From positions 644,153,306 to 644,217,305 of the forward strand of contig NC_057863.1 of NCBI RefSeq assembly GCF_019393635.1: a stretch of DNA of 64,000 nucleotides, read 5' to 3'. Positions 21,201-32,123 of this stretch are shown in pieces. Both the position numbers and the translations under genes were made by a program. This DNA comes from Dromiciops gliroides (lineage: Eukaryota; Chordata; Mammalia; Microbiotheria; Microbiotheriidae). The notes under the pieces were generated by a model. The model ran no database searches. It had not been told where the DNA came from and saw nothing but the letters and a program-made list of their open reading frames with translations. Position 1 is the stretch's first letter, and every line of letters begins with the position of its first letter.

Positions 21201-24200
21201 CACGAAAATGGGTGTCCTGAGTAGTGGCTCGGGGCAGGCCCATGGGTAAGACACTGATGAGTCTCTGGATCTCGTGCAGGACTGCGTTGGTGTAGGGCAG
21301 GTTCTCTCTATCCTCCAGGCGAGGGGCCCTGTCCCGGCCCACCACGCGGTCTATCTCTTCTTGGGCTTTTTCTGGGGAGGCAGAGGGAGGGAGAAGGACC
21401 CTGAGGATGCTGTTCTCTTGGGTTCCTCTGGTTCCCCTTTCCCAACACCAGCTCACAGGATGTCAGATCTCAAGCTGGAAGGTAGCCCATAGGCCGTGTA
21501 GCCCAAGCCTTCTGTCTGAGGCCTAGAGAAGGGAAGCTGCCTGGGATCATTCGGGTGCTAAGTGGGACTTGGTGGGACTTGGCCACCTTTCACTGTGGCC
21601 TCCAGAGCTGGACAGACCGCCGGGGAGGCCTGGAACCCAGCTTCCTCCTTTTATAGGTGGGTCAACTCATGGAAGGGAAGGCCACCCACTTGTCACTTCG
21701 GGATACTTGAGCAAGATCAGCAGCCCATAGCGAAGGGTGGTGCTTGTGGTCTCGGTGCCCCCGAAAAACAGATTGTGGGTCGTCATCACGAGCGTATCCA
21801 TGTAGAAGTGACTCCAGGGGTCCTGCTTTTCCTGTGGCAAAGGAAGGAGGTTACTGCTTGGGGCAGGAGGGGGCCGTCTGGGGGTATGGGGAGGTGGCGA
21901 GATCAGGCACGGGGAAGGGAAGGGATGGGCGTGGGGAAGGGACCGCACCTTGTCTATCTGATCCAGGAAACAGTCTATGAAGTCCCGTGGCTCTCCTGGC
22001 TTCCTACTCTTCTTGTGTTTCCAAATCTGATCATAGATGAAGGCCCGCAGCAACTCAAAGTTGTGGAAAATTCGCTGGTGGGGACCAGGAACCCAGTCCA
22101 TCACGGAGGGGAACATGTTATACATCTGGGATGAGGGACAGGAAGGAAGAAGCTCAAGGGGGAAGCGAGGGATTGTGTCTCCTGGCCATGAGGCAGCCAT
22201 GTGGCCAAGTGGAGAGAGCCAGGGCCTTGGAGTCAGGAAGAGCTGAGTTCACATTCTGTCTTTTTCTTTTTTTTGTAAGGCAATTGGGGTTAAGTGACTT
22301 GCCCATGGTCACACAGCTAGTAAGTGTCAAGTGTCTGAGGTTGGATTTGAACTCAGGTACTCCTGAATCCAGGGCCGGTGCTCTATCCACTGTGCCACCT
22401 AGCTGCCCCCCACATTCTGTCTTAAACACTAGTTGTGTGACATTGGGCAAGTCACAACCTCAGCCTTGATTTCCTCTTCTATAAAATGGGGTTGATAACA
22501 AGTCCTACCTTTCAGGGCTGTTGGAAGGATCACATGAGAAAACATTGCTAAGGTGCTTTGCCAGCCTTAATGGACTAAAAGTCAGTCTTGTCTGACTCTC
22601 TATGACCCCATTTGGAGATTTCTTGGCAGACACTAGAATGGTCAGCCATTTCCTTCTCCAGCTCATTTTACAGATGAGGAAACTGAAGCAAGCAAAGTGA
22701 AGTGACTTGCCCAGGGTCATACAGCTAGGAATTGTCTGACGCCAGATTTGAACTCAGGAAAATGACTTTTCCAGACTCCTGCCAGGGGCTCTATGCACTA
22801 TGGCACCCCCTAGCGGCCTCAGCTTTTATTACTGTGTCATAAAGATGAAAACAACGAAGCCCAGAGAAGGGGGCATTTACATGAAGTTCCAAAGTTTACA
22901 AAACCCTTTACACAGATGATCTCATTTGGGCCTCACAACAACCTTGTGAGGTAGGTTGCGCTGCTAGAATTATCTCCATTTTACAAATGAGGAAACTGAG
23001 GCTAAGTGAAGTGACTTGCCCAGGGTGACACAGCTACTAGGTTAAGAGAACCAGGATTAGAACCCAGGTCTCTAGAGCCTAGCCCTGTGCTAACACTTTT
23101 TCTAGCTCGGTGTCTTTCTCATGTTCCCAGATGCCCACAGTTTGGCATTCAAGGCCTCATTTGTTCTGGCCTTCCGTGCTCCCCATGAGCTGTGTGACTT
23201 TGGGCAAGTCTCTTCTCCGAGTTGGACTCCCATCTCTGAGAACCCTTCTAGGTCTTAAACTTAAGGTTAGACTCTAGACACCTTCATCTCCAACCAAACC
23301 AGTTTTGCCCCCTCCCTTTTTCCTTCCTCTTCACTTTTTCTCCGTGCATCTTCCCCCTAGCCCTAGCTGAGGTCCACTCCCTTTCTAGGTTTGGGTACCC
23401 AGAAATGCTTCCTCACCATAGGTCTCCAGAGATCTCACAGGTGAGTCCCACTTGAGGGGCTGAACCCATAGTAGGAGGGACGGGGATGGAGGGGCTCACC
23501 TGGCCCCACTGGGAGCTCATGAGCTTGAAGTTGTCATTTAGCAGATCCAGCAAAGTTTTGAAATCGGGGTCGTCATAGCCATAACGTTGTCCAAACACCA
23601 CCGCGCAAATGACATTAGACACGGCGTTGCAGAGGAGCTGGCGGGGGTTAAGAGGCGCATCTGAGGGAAAGAGAGGAATGAGCTGGGGGGCAGAGGCAGG
23701 CCCACCCCGGCAAGGGAGTGTCAAGGCGGAGCCCTCAGCTCCCAGCCTCTCCCTGTCTCACTTCCAGGTCTGGGGGGCTCTGAATCCCCCTACCCCAATC
23801 CCTCCCCATGTCTCTTTGTGGTTTTATTCCCAGCATCTCTGTCCATCTGTGGGGCCCTACCCACCTGTGCCCAGCCCCTTCCTTGTCCGTGTCTGTCCCT
23901 TCCCCTCCCATTCTAGGTCTCTGCCCCCACCCCACTGTCTCATTATCTCTGGGTGTCTCTGTCCCCTCCCCTCTTGGTCTCTGTCCCCCCCCCACAGTGT
24001 CTCTTCCTGTCTTTATTTGTGGGTGTCTCTGTCCTTCCCTTCTTAGTCTCTGTCTCTGCCTCTACCCCAATGTCTCTCTTTATCTCTGGGTATCTCTGTC
24101 CCCTCCCCTCTTGGTCTCTGTCCCCCCCTCCCCAGTGTCTCTTCCTGTCTTTATCTCTGGGTGTCTCTGTCCCTCTTCCCACGTCTTTTCTGTCTCTGCC

Positions 24201-26901
24201 CCCACCCTCATCCCTCGGGACCTAACCTCCCCTCCCCGCGCGCCCCTCCGTGTGACCGTTTCTCCCCCTCCCCCGCCTCCCCGCCGCCCTCCCCAGTCTC
24301 CGGGCCCGGCCAGGGCCGGGGCCGGGGGCCGCACCGCGGGTTTGGCCGAGTTCCTTGCAGAGGGCTGCCGCCTCTTCCTGGATCCGCTCCTCTATGCTCC
24401 TCGTCCCCAGTCCCATATCCTTCAGGGCGCCCATAGTGAACGTTCGAAGCGTGTGCCACCGGGGGCCGTTGGAGAAAGCGATCCCTGCACAAGGGGACGG
24501 ACAGACGCCAAGAGACATGGGGGACTGGGAGACGAGGACAGGGGGACAACGACGGCGACGACGGCGACGACTGGGGGCCAGGGGTCTTCTTTGGCCCTAA
24601 GACCCCAGAAGGCGCTCAGCACGAAGGACAGCACACGGGACAGAGATAGGACGAACAGGGGGAGCAGCAGAACGAGTAGGAGCTGCAGATGGAGGAGGCG
24701 ATGGACAGGCGGGGGAAGAGGGAGCAGGTCAGACGCGGGAAGGGGCAACGGGGGAAACACGGGGAGCACACACGGGAGCACAGGGGGCGACGGCGACGGG
24801 GGAGACACAGGGACAGAGGGGGAGGGAGACACAGCGGGTAGAGACACGAGGACAGAGAGTAGCGGGGGTAACAGCGGTACGAACAGAAAGACGAGGGGTA
24901 CACGCAGTCATAGGAACACAGGGAGGAGCAGAGAGACATGAGGAAAGGACGCTGGGGACGGAGACGGGAGCAGAGACACGAGGAGTGGAGGACAGATACG
25001 AACGGACAGACACACGCGGGAGAAAGGCCCCCCCACCCCACCCGCCCGCTCTAGCTCGCTCACCGTTGCCCCGGGTGAAACGCTCGAACGTGGGCAGGGC
25101 CCCGCGACCGCTGAAGGCATCCCCGTGCAGCAGAAGCGCCTCCCGCAGCGCGGCCGTGCCGCTCAGCACCACGGCCGGCCGCCGGCCCAGGTGCACCGTG
25201 AACACCGGCCCGTAGCGACGGCTCAGCTGTGGGGAGGAGGGCAGGGCAGGGGAGCGGGGCGAGGGCGGCCTTAGCGGGGCCCGGCGTCCAGCCGCGGCGC
25301 CCGCCCCAGGACACGGGGGTCTGGAGGTCCTGGCCGGTGACCTCGGGGATCCAGGCACCCCCCACCCACCCGCCTGAGCAATCAGAGCCAGACGCCTCGC
25401 CCCACCACTCCCCTGAAACCCAGACCCATGAACCCTGAAAACGCCAACTTCAGCTGGGACACTGGGATCCTGGACCCCCGCCCCCTTCAACTGAAGGGAT
25501 CCAGGCACTCCTCCCCCCTCAGCCTGAGCAATGAGAGCTAGGCATCTCCCTCCACCACTTCCTGAAACCCAGACCCACGAATCCTGAAAACCCCAACTTC
25601 AATTGTTACATGCTGGAGCTCCTGGCCTCCGATTTTCATCCTAGAGATTCAAGCATCTTGGTGTCTGAATGTCTTCTCCCCCTCACCCCCACCCCCAACC
25701 CCTGCCGTTCAACCTCTGAGACCTGAGATTGAAGTGTCAGGGACTCCTGCCTTCAGCCCCTTGGACACTAACACTAGTCTCCTAGCCCAGTCCTTGTTCT
25801 TCCCTTCCCCTACCCCCAGCTAGCTCCCTCCCTCTGGGACACTGGCTATGCTGGCCCCTCGGCATCTCTTTCTATCCTCTGTTCTCCCCTCCCCCAGTCC
25901 TTGTTCCTTTATCCCTTTACATCTACACTCTTTGGGCCCTGCCTCCAGGAAGCCAACCACCACCCCCTGAAACCCCATGGTCTGGGGCTCCCAGCTTCCT
26001 CCCACCCTGGCCTCTATAGGACCCTGCCCCTTTAAATTCTTCCTTTCCCCACTCTACTCTGTATGGACCTGGATGTCCTGACCTCCCGGTCAACAGGCAT
26101 TTAGTAAGGCCCTACTGTGGACCAGGCATTGCGGTAGTTAGGGAGACAGAAAAAGGAGATGACATTTTATTGCAATCCCAGTCCCTGTCCAGGCTTTGTC
26201 ACCTGTGTCCAGGACCCAGAATTACCCAGAATTACCATTTGCCAGAGCAGAGAGGAGCATATCCAATAGCCTCATTTTACACTTGAGGAAGCTGAGACCC
26301 AAAGAATGGAAGGGGCTTGCCAAGGTCAGGAGAGTAAATGAGCAGTGGCAAAACCAGGCCTTAAATCCAATGGGATCCAGTGGAAAAAAACGGCTGAAAG
26401 ACTTGGATTTGCCTCTACTGCTTTTGCATACGACCCTGGGCAAATCTCTCCCATCTACCAGGGCCTCAGTTTCTCTAACTGTAAAAAAGGGGGGAGTCTG
26501 GACACTAGCTGACCTTAGGGGCCGCTTCTGGCTCTAAAATCCTAGGATTCTGCCTCCAAGGCCCTTAGTTTCTTTACCACCCCTAGACCCCACCTCTGGG
26601 GCTCCAGGATGGCTTGACCTGGTTCCCCACCATGTGTCTCTGTCTCTTTTTCTCCAACCTTTAGGGTGTTCCAGTGATCTTTGCCATCCAGCCCCCAGCC
26701 CTAAGACTGAGCACCCACTCCACCACCTCCTCCCACCTCCATGAGTCGTTGGTCCAACTTGGAAGAGCCGAGCTGTAGCAGGTTCCCGATCAGCGGCAGT
26801 GGTGTGGGGCCGGGGGGCAACTTGCCCCGAGACCCCTGAGGGCTCCTGCCCCGGAGGGCTAGAGTCAAGAGCAAGAGACAAAGCAAGAGAAGTGGCAGCA
26901 T
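16424..26901 (-). CDS. CYP2-family cytochrome P450 (CYP2T/CYP2F-like), complete
   Basis: Nine exons on the minus strand: 26737-26901, 25064-25226, 24335-24484, 23500-23660, 21949-22125, 21690-21831, 21184-21371, 16844-16985 and 16424-16605. Their lengths (165, 163, 150, 161, 177, 142, 188, 142, 182) and phases are the CYP2 pattern, giving 489 residues. Visible are a hydrophobic N-terminal ER anchor, the hinge LPPGPTPLP (28-36), the helix C WHTLR (119-123), the I-helix GGTETT (296-301), the ExxR pair Glu353/Arg356 and the heme loop FAPGKRMCLG with Cys434. The protein would be an ER-bound monooxygenase needing P450 reductase; the substrate is unknown. Residues such as SIEERI and [15 protein letters not shown] resemble CYP2F, while the position next to EGLN2 is that of CYP2T (a pseudogene in human). 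I therefore leave the subfamily open. No stop, frameshift or bad splice site was found. Confidence 0.93.
17150..17870 (+). repeat. L2 LINE fragment, sense
   Basis: Diverged L2 ORF2-like text, for example CACGTGTCCAAAACACCGC near its end, in P450 intron 7. It lies in the opposite orientation to the gene. Confidence 0.5.
17880..18070 (-). repeat. Antisense MIR
   Basis: The plus strand reads TTTACAAGTGAGGAAACTGA, then TTGCCCAAGGTCACACACAG and GGATTTGAACTCGGG, the reverse of a MIR core. Confidence 0.7.
18203..18262. repeat. (GT)n and ATCC microsatellite
   Basis: GT repeat followed directly by a short run of ATCC units in P450 intron 7. Confidence 0.9.
18290..18980 (-). repeat. Antisense L2 LINE fragment
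   Basis: Shares words and order with the longer antisense L2 copy at 40600-42760 (GACATGGTCAGACC, GGTGATGAGGGGCTGCACCA, TCTGCATAGAGAGAATACTG), the reverse complement of L2 ORF2 and 3' sequence. Confidence 0.5.
19050..19490 (+). repeat. L2 LINE 3' region, sense
   Basis: Resembles the L2 3' end (CTGGAAAGCTCAGCCTTCTG and similar). It runs into the tetranucleotide satellite, which probably expanded from the L2 tail. Confidence 0.5.
19486..20860. repeat. Long CCAT/CCAC tetranucleotide satellite
   Basis: About 1.0 kb (19567-20573) of uninterrupted 4-base units, each CCAT or CCAC and rarely CTAT, flanked by TCTG/TACC units before and TATC-rich units after. It lies in intron 7 of the P450 gene. Long HPSIHP-like and DGWMDGW-like frames are artefacts of the repeat. 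The real length may differ from the assembly. Confidence 0.95.
22261..22410 (-). mobile_element. WSINE-type CORE-SINE in P450 intron 4
   Basis: Reads from a T-rich tail through GGGTTAAGTGACTTGCCC to CACCTAGCTGCCCC on the plus strand. It is the first young WSINE copy met from the left. Family description: a tRNA-like head (A box near GGCGCAGTGGATA, B box GAGTTCAAATCC), a CORE segment and an A-rich tail. Confidence 0.85.
22556..22815 (-). mobile_element. MAR1-type CORE-SINE, antisense
   Basis: Carries the MAR1 3' part in reverse (GACCCCATTTGGAGATTTCT, CCATTTCCTTCTCCAGCTCA) and then the CORE. Confidence 0.75.
22850..23095 (-). repeat. Antisense MIR SINE
   Basis: CCTCACAACAACCTTGTGAG, then TTTACAAATGAGGAAACTGA, then GTGACTTGCCCAGGGTGACA. 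Lies in P450 intron 4. Confidence 0.75.
23815..24215. repeat. About 70-bp pyrimidine-rich minisatellite in P450 intron 3
   Basis: About five copies of a unit starting GGGTGTCTCTGTCCCCTCCC, at about 23882, 23951, 24021, 24087 and 24158, spaced 66-71 bases apart. Confidence 0.75.
24485..25063. repeat. CpG- and purine-rich P450 intron 2
   Basis: Degenerate GACACGGGGA/GACGGCGAC-like words fill the whole intron on the plus strand. Together with GC-rich exons 2 and 3 it forms an intragenic CpG-dense block of about 1 kb. Confidence 0.55.
25347..25640. repeat. Tandem duplication (about 149-bp period) in P450 intron 1
   Basis: GGGATCCAGGCAC followed by GCCTGAGCAAT, CTGAAACCCAGACCC and CCAACTTCA occurs twice, starting near 25347 and 25497, with moderate divergence. 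Confidence 0.8.
26083..26180 (+). repeat. L2/MIR-type tail fragment
   Basis: Contains CAACAGGCATTTAGTAAGGC and CTACTGTGGACCAGGCATTG, a diverged version of the common old repeat end. Confidence 0.5.
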
Positions 26902-26960
26902 TTTAAGGCCTGAACTCCAAGGTGTGTGATAGACACGGCCTGCCTCTGCCTTATGAAGCC
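26902..26960 (-). promoter_or_regulatory. P450 gene core promoter and 5' UTR (tentative)
   Basis: On the minus strand a CATAAG box at 26950-26955 lies about 50 bases before the ATG at 26901, the spacing expected for a weak TATA box and a 20-25-base 5' UTR as in other CYP2 genes. The ATG has A at -3. Confidence 0.35.
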
Positions 26961-27650
26961 TCTGCCTGCCCAGCCTCCTGGCAGCAGCCCGGGGCCTCGG
27001 AGCCCAGCCCCTTGGAGCCGGCCCCTTCTGTGGGGGAGCCAGGCCCTGCTGTTCTCAGTGCCTGATCCCTCTGCCCCCCCAGGCCTAGCTACCTTTGACT
27101 GGTCCTGGGAGGCCTGCCCTGGCTGTCTGGGTCTGCGCTCCATCTCTGGTATCTCTGGCAGAGACAATAACCAAGGAGTGCCAGGGAGAGTGTGTGGGTG
27201 AGGGGAGGCTGGACCTCTTCCATCCGTTTTTCTGGTGGAGGCCTCGGCCTCTGGAAGGACAGCTGGAATGAGGAGCTCCTTAACTAACAGATGAACTAAT
27301 GAACTAGCTAACAAAAAAAACCGAATGAGTGAATGAGCGAAGGAACGAACTGACTGACTGACTAAACTCCTACTCATTCCTCTTCCACTGGATCCACTGG
27401 GATCCTGGCCCTGATGGCTCTGCCTTGAACTGGAGGAGGCTGGGAAGGCCAGGGAGAAGTCAAATGTCAGCTTATCTCTGGGGTCTCATTTCTAGAACTA
27501 TCAGAGTTATCTAGGTCAGCCTTCTTATTTGCTGGGAAACTGAGGCAAAAAGAGGGGCAAAGACTCAAGGTGACACAGGAAATCAGGGCAGGGCCCAGGC
27601 TAGAGCCTTCTGTCTCCTAGCTCTTGGCTCAGAGGGTTCTTACTATGTAC

Positions 27651-27799
27651 TTTTTTTTTTTTTTGGGAAAAGGCAATGGGTGCTAAGTGACTTGGCCAGG
27701 GTCACCCCACGAGTAATTGTCTGAGGTCAGATTTGAACTCAAGTTTGCCGAACTCTAGGGCACTGGCCTCTATACACTATGGAGCCACCTGGTTGCCCC
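27651..27799 (-). mobile_element. WSINE-type SINE upstream of the P450 gene
   Basis: T14 tail, GCTAAGTGACTTGGCCAGGG, then GAGCCACCTGGTTGCCCC. More diverged than most copies here. The span from 26960 to 27650 holds no other element I recognise. Confidence 0.75.
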
Positions 27800-28139
27800 A
27801 GCCCAGAGGGTTCTTAATTATATGCCCCCATCCCTTTGTCTTTGCAACTCTGTCACTCTACTGGCTTCTCATATTTTTGTTTCTGTCTCTCCCTTTGTCT
27901 GTCCCTTTGCCTCTATGCCTAGCTTGGAATCTCTTTCTTTACCAGTGTCTCTGCTTCCCTAGGCTTTTGCCTTCGAACACCTTTCTTGGTTTCTCTGGGG
28001 CTAACAGCCTGGAGGCAGCTTCTGTACTCATGGTGGGGCTGGTGGTGGCCTGAGCAATGTCCTCGTCCCTTTTCTGTGTGTGCAATGCACCATCCCTGCT
28101 AGCTGTCTTCCTATAGTGCTCCCTTTCTTAGCCAAAATT

Positions 28140-28340
28140 TTCAGGGAAGCCATCCTCCTTTCCTCTCCTCTCCTGTCTTCTTCTCTCCTCTCCTGTCTTG
28201 TCCTGTCCTGTCCTGTCCTGTCCTGTCTTCTCCTGTCCTCTCCTGTGTGTCTGTCTGTTTCTTCTCTCTGTCTTTATGCCTGTTCTCTTTTCCTCTCTCT
28301 GTCTCTGTCTTTGTCTTTATTTCTGTCTCTTTTCCTACAT
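28140..28340. repeat. Pyrimidine-rich simple repeat with (TCCTG)n
   Basis: CTCTCCTGTC words with a pure TCCTG run at about 28197-28230, grading into TCTGTCTC. Confidence 0.8.
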
Positions 28341-28816
28341 CTCCATCTGCTTCTTTTCAGTATTATTTGCTGGACCTTTGTTGTTGTTGCCTAATGTTTT
28401 AAAAATTATTCATTCATTTATTTATCTTTACATGCATTTATTATTTCTCTGTCACACTGCTCCTTCCCAATATAACAATTAACTAAAAAAAACCCAAACC
28501 CTTTATAACAAAGATGCTCAATTTGGCAAAACAGAAAAAGTTCTCACATTCACCGTGTCCAAAAATGTGGGTCTCTTTTTGCATTCCTGCTTCACCTCTC
28601 TGGCAGGAGGTGTGCTTCTTTTCATTTTCGGCTTTTTGGATTCACATTTTATCATCGATTTAGCCGAGTTCCACGGTCTGTCAAAGTTGTTTTTCTCTAC
28701 AATGTGGTTATCGTCGTAAAAATAATGCTCCTAATTCTGATCACTTTGCTCTGCATCATATCATAGAGATCTTCCCAGTTTCCTCTGACTGTCCATTTTG
28801 CCATTTCTTATGGCAT

Positions 28817-29045
28817 AGTTGGGCAACTGGATGGCCCGGTGGGTAGCGTATTGGACTCATCTTCTTGAGTTCAAATCTGGCCTTGGATGCTTGCTGGCTC
28901 TATGTCCCTGGGCAAGTCACTTCACCCTGTTTACTTTAGTTTCCTCATCTGCAAAACGAGCCAGAAAAGAACATGGTAAACCCCTCCAGTAACTTTGCCA
29001 AGAAAACCCCAAGTTGGGGTATGGAGAGTTGAACATGACTGAATA
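28817..29045 (+). mobile_element. MAR1-type SINE nested in L1
   Basis: GAGTTCAAATCTGGCCTTGG, GGGCAAGTCACTTCACCCTG and the MAR1 tail CTTTGCCAAGAAAACCCCAA, ending in GACTGAATAACAGCA. Confidence 0.85.
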
Positions 29046-29162
29046 ACAGCACGGCACGGTAGTATTCCATTACATTCATATACCACAATTTGTTTAGCCA
29101 TTCCCCAGTAGATGGGCTCCTCCCTAATTTCCATGTTTGGGCTAGTATGAAAAGAACTACTG

Positions 29163-29546
29163 TTTGGGGCAGCTAGGTGGCACAGTGGATAGAGCACCGG
29201 CCCTGGAGTCAGGAGGACCTGAGTTCAAATCCAGCCTCAGACACTTAACACTTACTAGCTGTGGGGGCAGCTAGGTGGCGCAGTGGATAAAGCACCGGCC
29301 CTGGATTCAGGAGTATCTGAGTTCAAATTTGACTTCAGACACTTGACACTTACTAGCTGTGTGACCCTGGGCAAGTCACTTAACCCTCATTGCCCTGAAA
29401 AAAAAAACCAACAACAAAAACAACAACAAAAAAACCAAAAGGGGGCAGCTAGGTGGCGCAGTGGATAGAAAAAACAAGCAACTTACTAGCTGTGTGACCC
29501 TGGGCAAGTCACTTAACCCCAGTTGCCTCACCAAAAAAAAAAAAAA
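29163..29546 (+). mobile_element. Nested cluster of three WSINE-type heads
   Basis: Heads begin at about 29166, 29263 and 29441. The first is cut after CTTACTAGCTGTG and the third after its first 28 bases, so copies were inserted into one another. Ends in an A-rich tail before the flanking L1 resumes. Confidence 0.85.
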
Positions 29547-29839
29547 GAACTACCGTAAATAATTTAGAACATGTAGGTGTTTTCCCTTAGATCTCTTTGG
29601 GGCATAGATCTAGTAGTGGTATCACTGAATCAAGGAAAATGCAGTTTTTAGTAACTTTTGGGGCAGAGTTCCAAAGTGCTTTCCAGAATGGCTGGACCAC
29701 TTCATAACTTCTTCAACAGTGTAAGTTTTCCCCAGATCCCCTTCATTTGCCACATCTTCATCCATATAACTTCCACTCACTTTGAGTGTGACCCATACTG
29801 ACTTTTCACTCTTCTTTCTATCCATGAGCTCATGGAGGA

Positions 29840-30825
29840 AGAGGTTACAGGGGAAGTGAGTTCGGGAGGATAAGACATGCTCAAGGATAAAATTCTGAAG
29901 CTACAAAGGGAAATGATTCCACTGAGGAGGGAAAATGGGGCGGTCCCTTTAGAACAGGGAACTCATCAGCCAACGTAGATCAAAAAGCTCCAATGATGCA
30001 GAGGTCAGGTAACAGAAGATGAATAGGTGATTATGATACTGTAAAAAAAAAAGAGCTCAGAATTAGCTCATAAGGAAGGGAAGGGAAAAGGGTTGCTTTT
30101 CTGTCAGCTAGAAAAAGAAGGAACAGTGGAGAGAAAGTGACATAGGGATGGATTTAATTGATCAAATTGACAAAACTCAGTGACTCAGTTTCCCAAGTTT
30201 CATTTGAAGACTGGTGGCCACAGGGAGAAGTACCCAAAGGAGATAGGTGTCTCGAATAGGGAGATGAAAATGGTTATAGTTATAGTGAGAAAAAAGTAGG
30301 TTATCTCCTCATTATCTTGATCTGCTCCTTAGGGAGATTCATATCCTAATTTGGAATTCCTGGGATCCTAAGACGTCTTCCAAGGCGAGTACCTTTTCCC
30401 CTAGGGGTGTGTTTTTGGGGTTTAAACGTCTTAAAGTGAACCTAAGGACACGTTTGGTCCTTTTGCGCGCATTCATAAAGACATGCTTAAACTTGTCAGA
30501 ACCAGAGGGTCTCTCCGTTTATGATATCTCTTTACTTTAGGATCTCATTTCTAGGTACAGTTTCTGTTCCCTGTCATCCAGGAATATTAATGGCTGTTAA
30601 TGGTTAATGGTCCCTGGTTACTTTCCCTAAGCTCCTGTTGATAGTGTTGATTGATAGGGACTCAAATCCTCCGGGTTACTGTACTGTTGATAAAATCTCA
30701 AACCTTAGTTTCTCTATTAACCCTTTTAGCTACTGTTGATTAGAGTCCAGGTCTTAAGTTATTTGTTAACCCTTTTTAGCCTCCTCCATCAAAAGGGGAT
30801 TTGCTTGGGGCAGATGATGGGACAG
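29840..30825. other. No gene or element recognised
   Basis: About 1 kb of unassigned A/T-leaning sequence. Short direct repeats of CTGTTGATA/TACTGTTGAT occur at 30640-30730. It may be an old LTR or LINE piece. Confidence 0.3.
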
Positions 30826-31136
30826 TGATAACTGACAACACAGAGAAAGCAGAGCTGCTGAAATCTTCTGTTTCTGTTTTCTGCAAAGGAGAATGACCAT
30901 TATGCTGGAAACAACAGAACAAAAGTGACTAACAGGGAACTGATATCAGAAATCATGAAGAGAGCCCTTAGCCAGCCTTGATGAATTCAGTCACCTGGTC
31001 TGCTGAATTATATCCTTAAGTGTTTAGAAAACTGACAGAAGTGATGGCTGAGTCAAGGTGAGTGACATTTGAAAGATCATGGAAAAGGAGAGAGTGGCAC
31101 AAGTTGGGAGAAGGGCAGATTCCCTGATTAAAAAAA

Positions 31137-31280
31137 AAAATTTTTTTTGCAGAGCAATGAGGGTTAAGTGACTTGCCCAGGGCCACACAACTAGTGTCAA
31201 GTGTCTGAGGCCGGATTTGAACTCAGGTCCTCCTGAATCCAGGGCCAGTGCTTTATCCACTGTGCTACCTAGCTGACCCC
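31137..31280 (-). mobile_element. WSINE-type SINE in L3
   Basis: Flanked on both sides by CCCTGATT followed by a T- or A-rich run, the target-site duplication. Confidence 0.85.
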
Positions 31281-31487
31281 CTGATTTTTTTAAAAAAGAG
31301 AACAGAACCAACCAAATATAGACCAAAGAGTTTAACTTTCATTCTTTGAATTATTAATAACCGATATCTTGGGGAGATCCAGTGCTCTCCCCTTCTTTCA
31401 AAGTCCTTTCTTATCGCCCCTCCCCCAAGGTCCAATTCTTCTTGAAAATAAGATTACAATAAATCTCTCTTTCTCTCTCTCTCTCTC

Positions 31488-31628
31488 TTTTTTGCAGGGC
31501 AATGAGGGTTAAGTGACTTGCCCAGGGTCATACAGCTAGTATGTGTCAAGTGCCTGAGGCCAGATTTGAACTCAGGTCCTCCTGAATTCAGGATCAGCAC
31601 TTTATCCACTGCACCACCTAGCTGCCCC
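31488..31628 (-). mobile_element. WSINE-type SINE
   Basis: Follows a CT-rich run. Contains GGGTTAAGTGACTTGCCCAG and ends CACCTAGCTGCCCCC. Confidence 0.85.
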
Positions 31629-31992
31629 CTTACATTAAATCTCTTCATCTCGGTCAGGCCCATCCAACCTAGCAAGGAATTTAATCTAGGGTGAAGAAGC
31701 TCATTGTGTTCTATTTAAGCTTGGGTGGAGACAGATTTCTTTTTGTCTAGATAGGAAGGCCTCTCTGTCCAGGGAGGGGGTTACTCAGTCCAGCCATTGA
31801 AAAGTGTATCCTTTCTTGCTCCAATAGTCTTTGACCCTGTGATCAGCATGGATTGGCCTTCCATGGAGGATTCAGAGTTGGTTAGATGGTCAGAGTGAAA
31901 GGGTAGAGTTGTTAAGGTTTCAATGTCAATGTATCAGGAGGTCTCCAATGGAGGACCCCAGGGAGCTGTGCTTGACCCTGTGCTGTTTGACA

Positions 31993-32123
31993 TTTTTTTT
32001 TTTTGTGAGGCAATTGGGGTTAAGTGACTTGCCCAGGGTCACACAGCTAGTAAGTGTCAAATGTCTGAGGCCGGATTTGACTCCAGAGCCAGTGCTCTAT
32101 CCACTGTGCCACCTAGCTGCCCC
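31993..32123 (-). mobile_element. WSINE-type SINE with clear target-site duplication
   Basis: TGTTTGACATTTTTT occurs before (from 31983) and again after the SINE (32124). An internal deletion removes the AACTCAGGTCC part. Confidence 0.9.

Larger units (their letters stand above)
28395..29770 (-). mobile_element. Antisense L1 3' region, interrupted by SINEs
   Basis: Typical marsupial L1 3' words in reverse, such as AGTATTCCATTACATTCATA, TTTAGCCATTCCCCAG and CCAGAATGGCTGGACC. Interrupted by a MAR1 copy (28817-29045) and a SINE cluster (29163-29546). The L1 word AAAGAACTAC is found on both sides of the SINE cluster, a target-site duplication. Confidence 0.75.

Noticed and set aside
22790-22815. 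CTCF-like word in the plus strand (CCCCCTAGCGGCC)
   Set aside because: It is part of the antisense MAR1 SINE head and differs from the motif at key positions; not separated from the repeat consensus.
29263-29330. tRNA-like A and B boxes
   Set aside because: They belong to the tRNA-derived heads of the SINEs, as at every other SINE copy; no tRNA cloverleaf with acceptor stem was found in the window.
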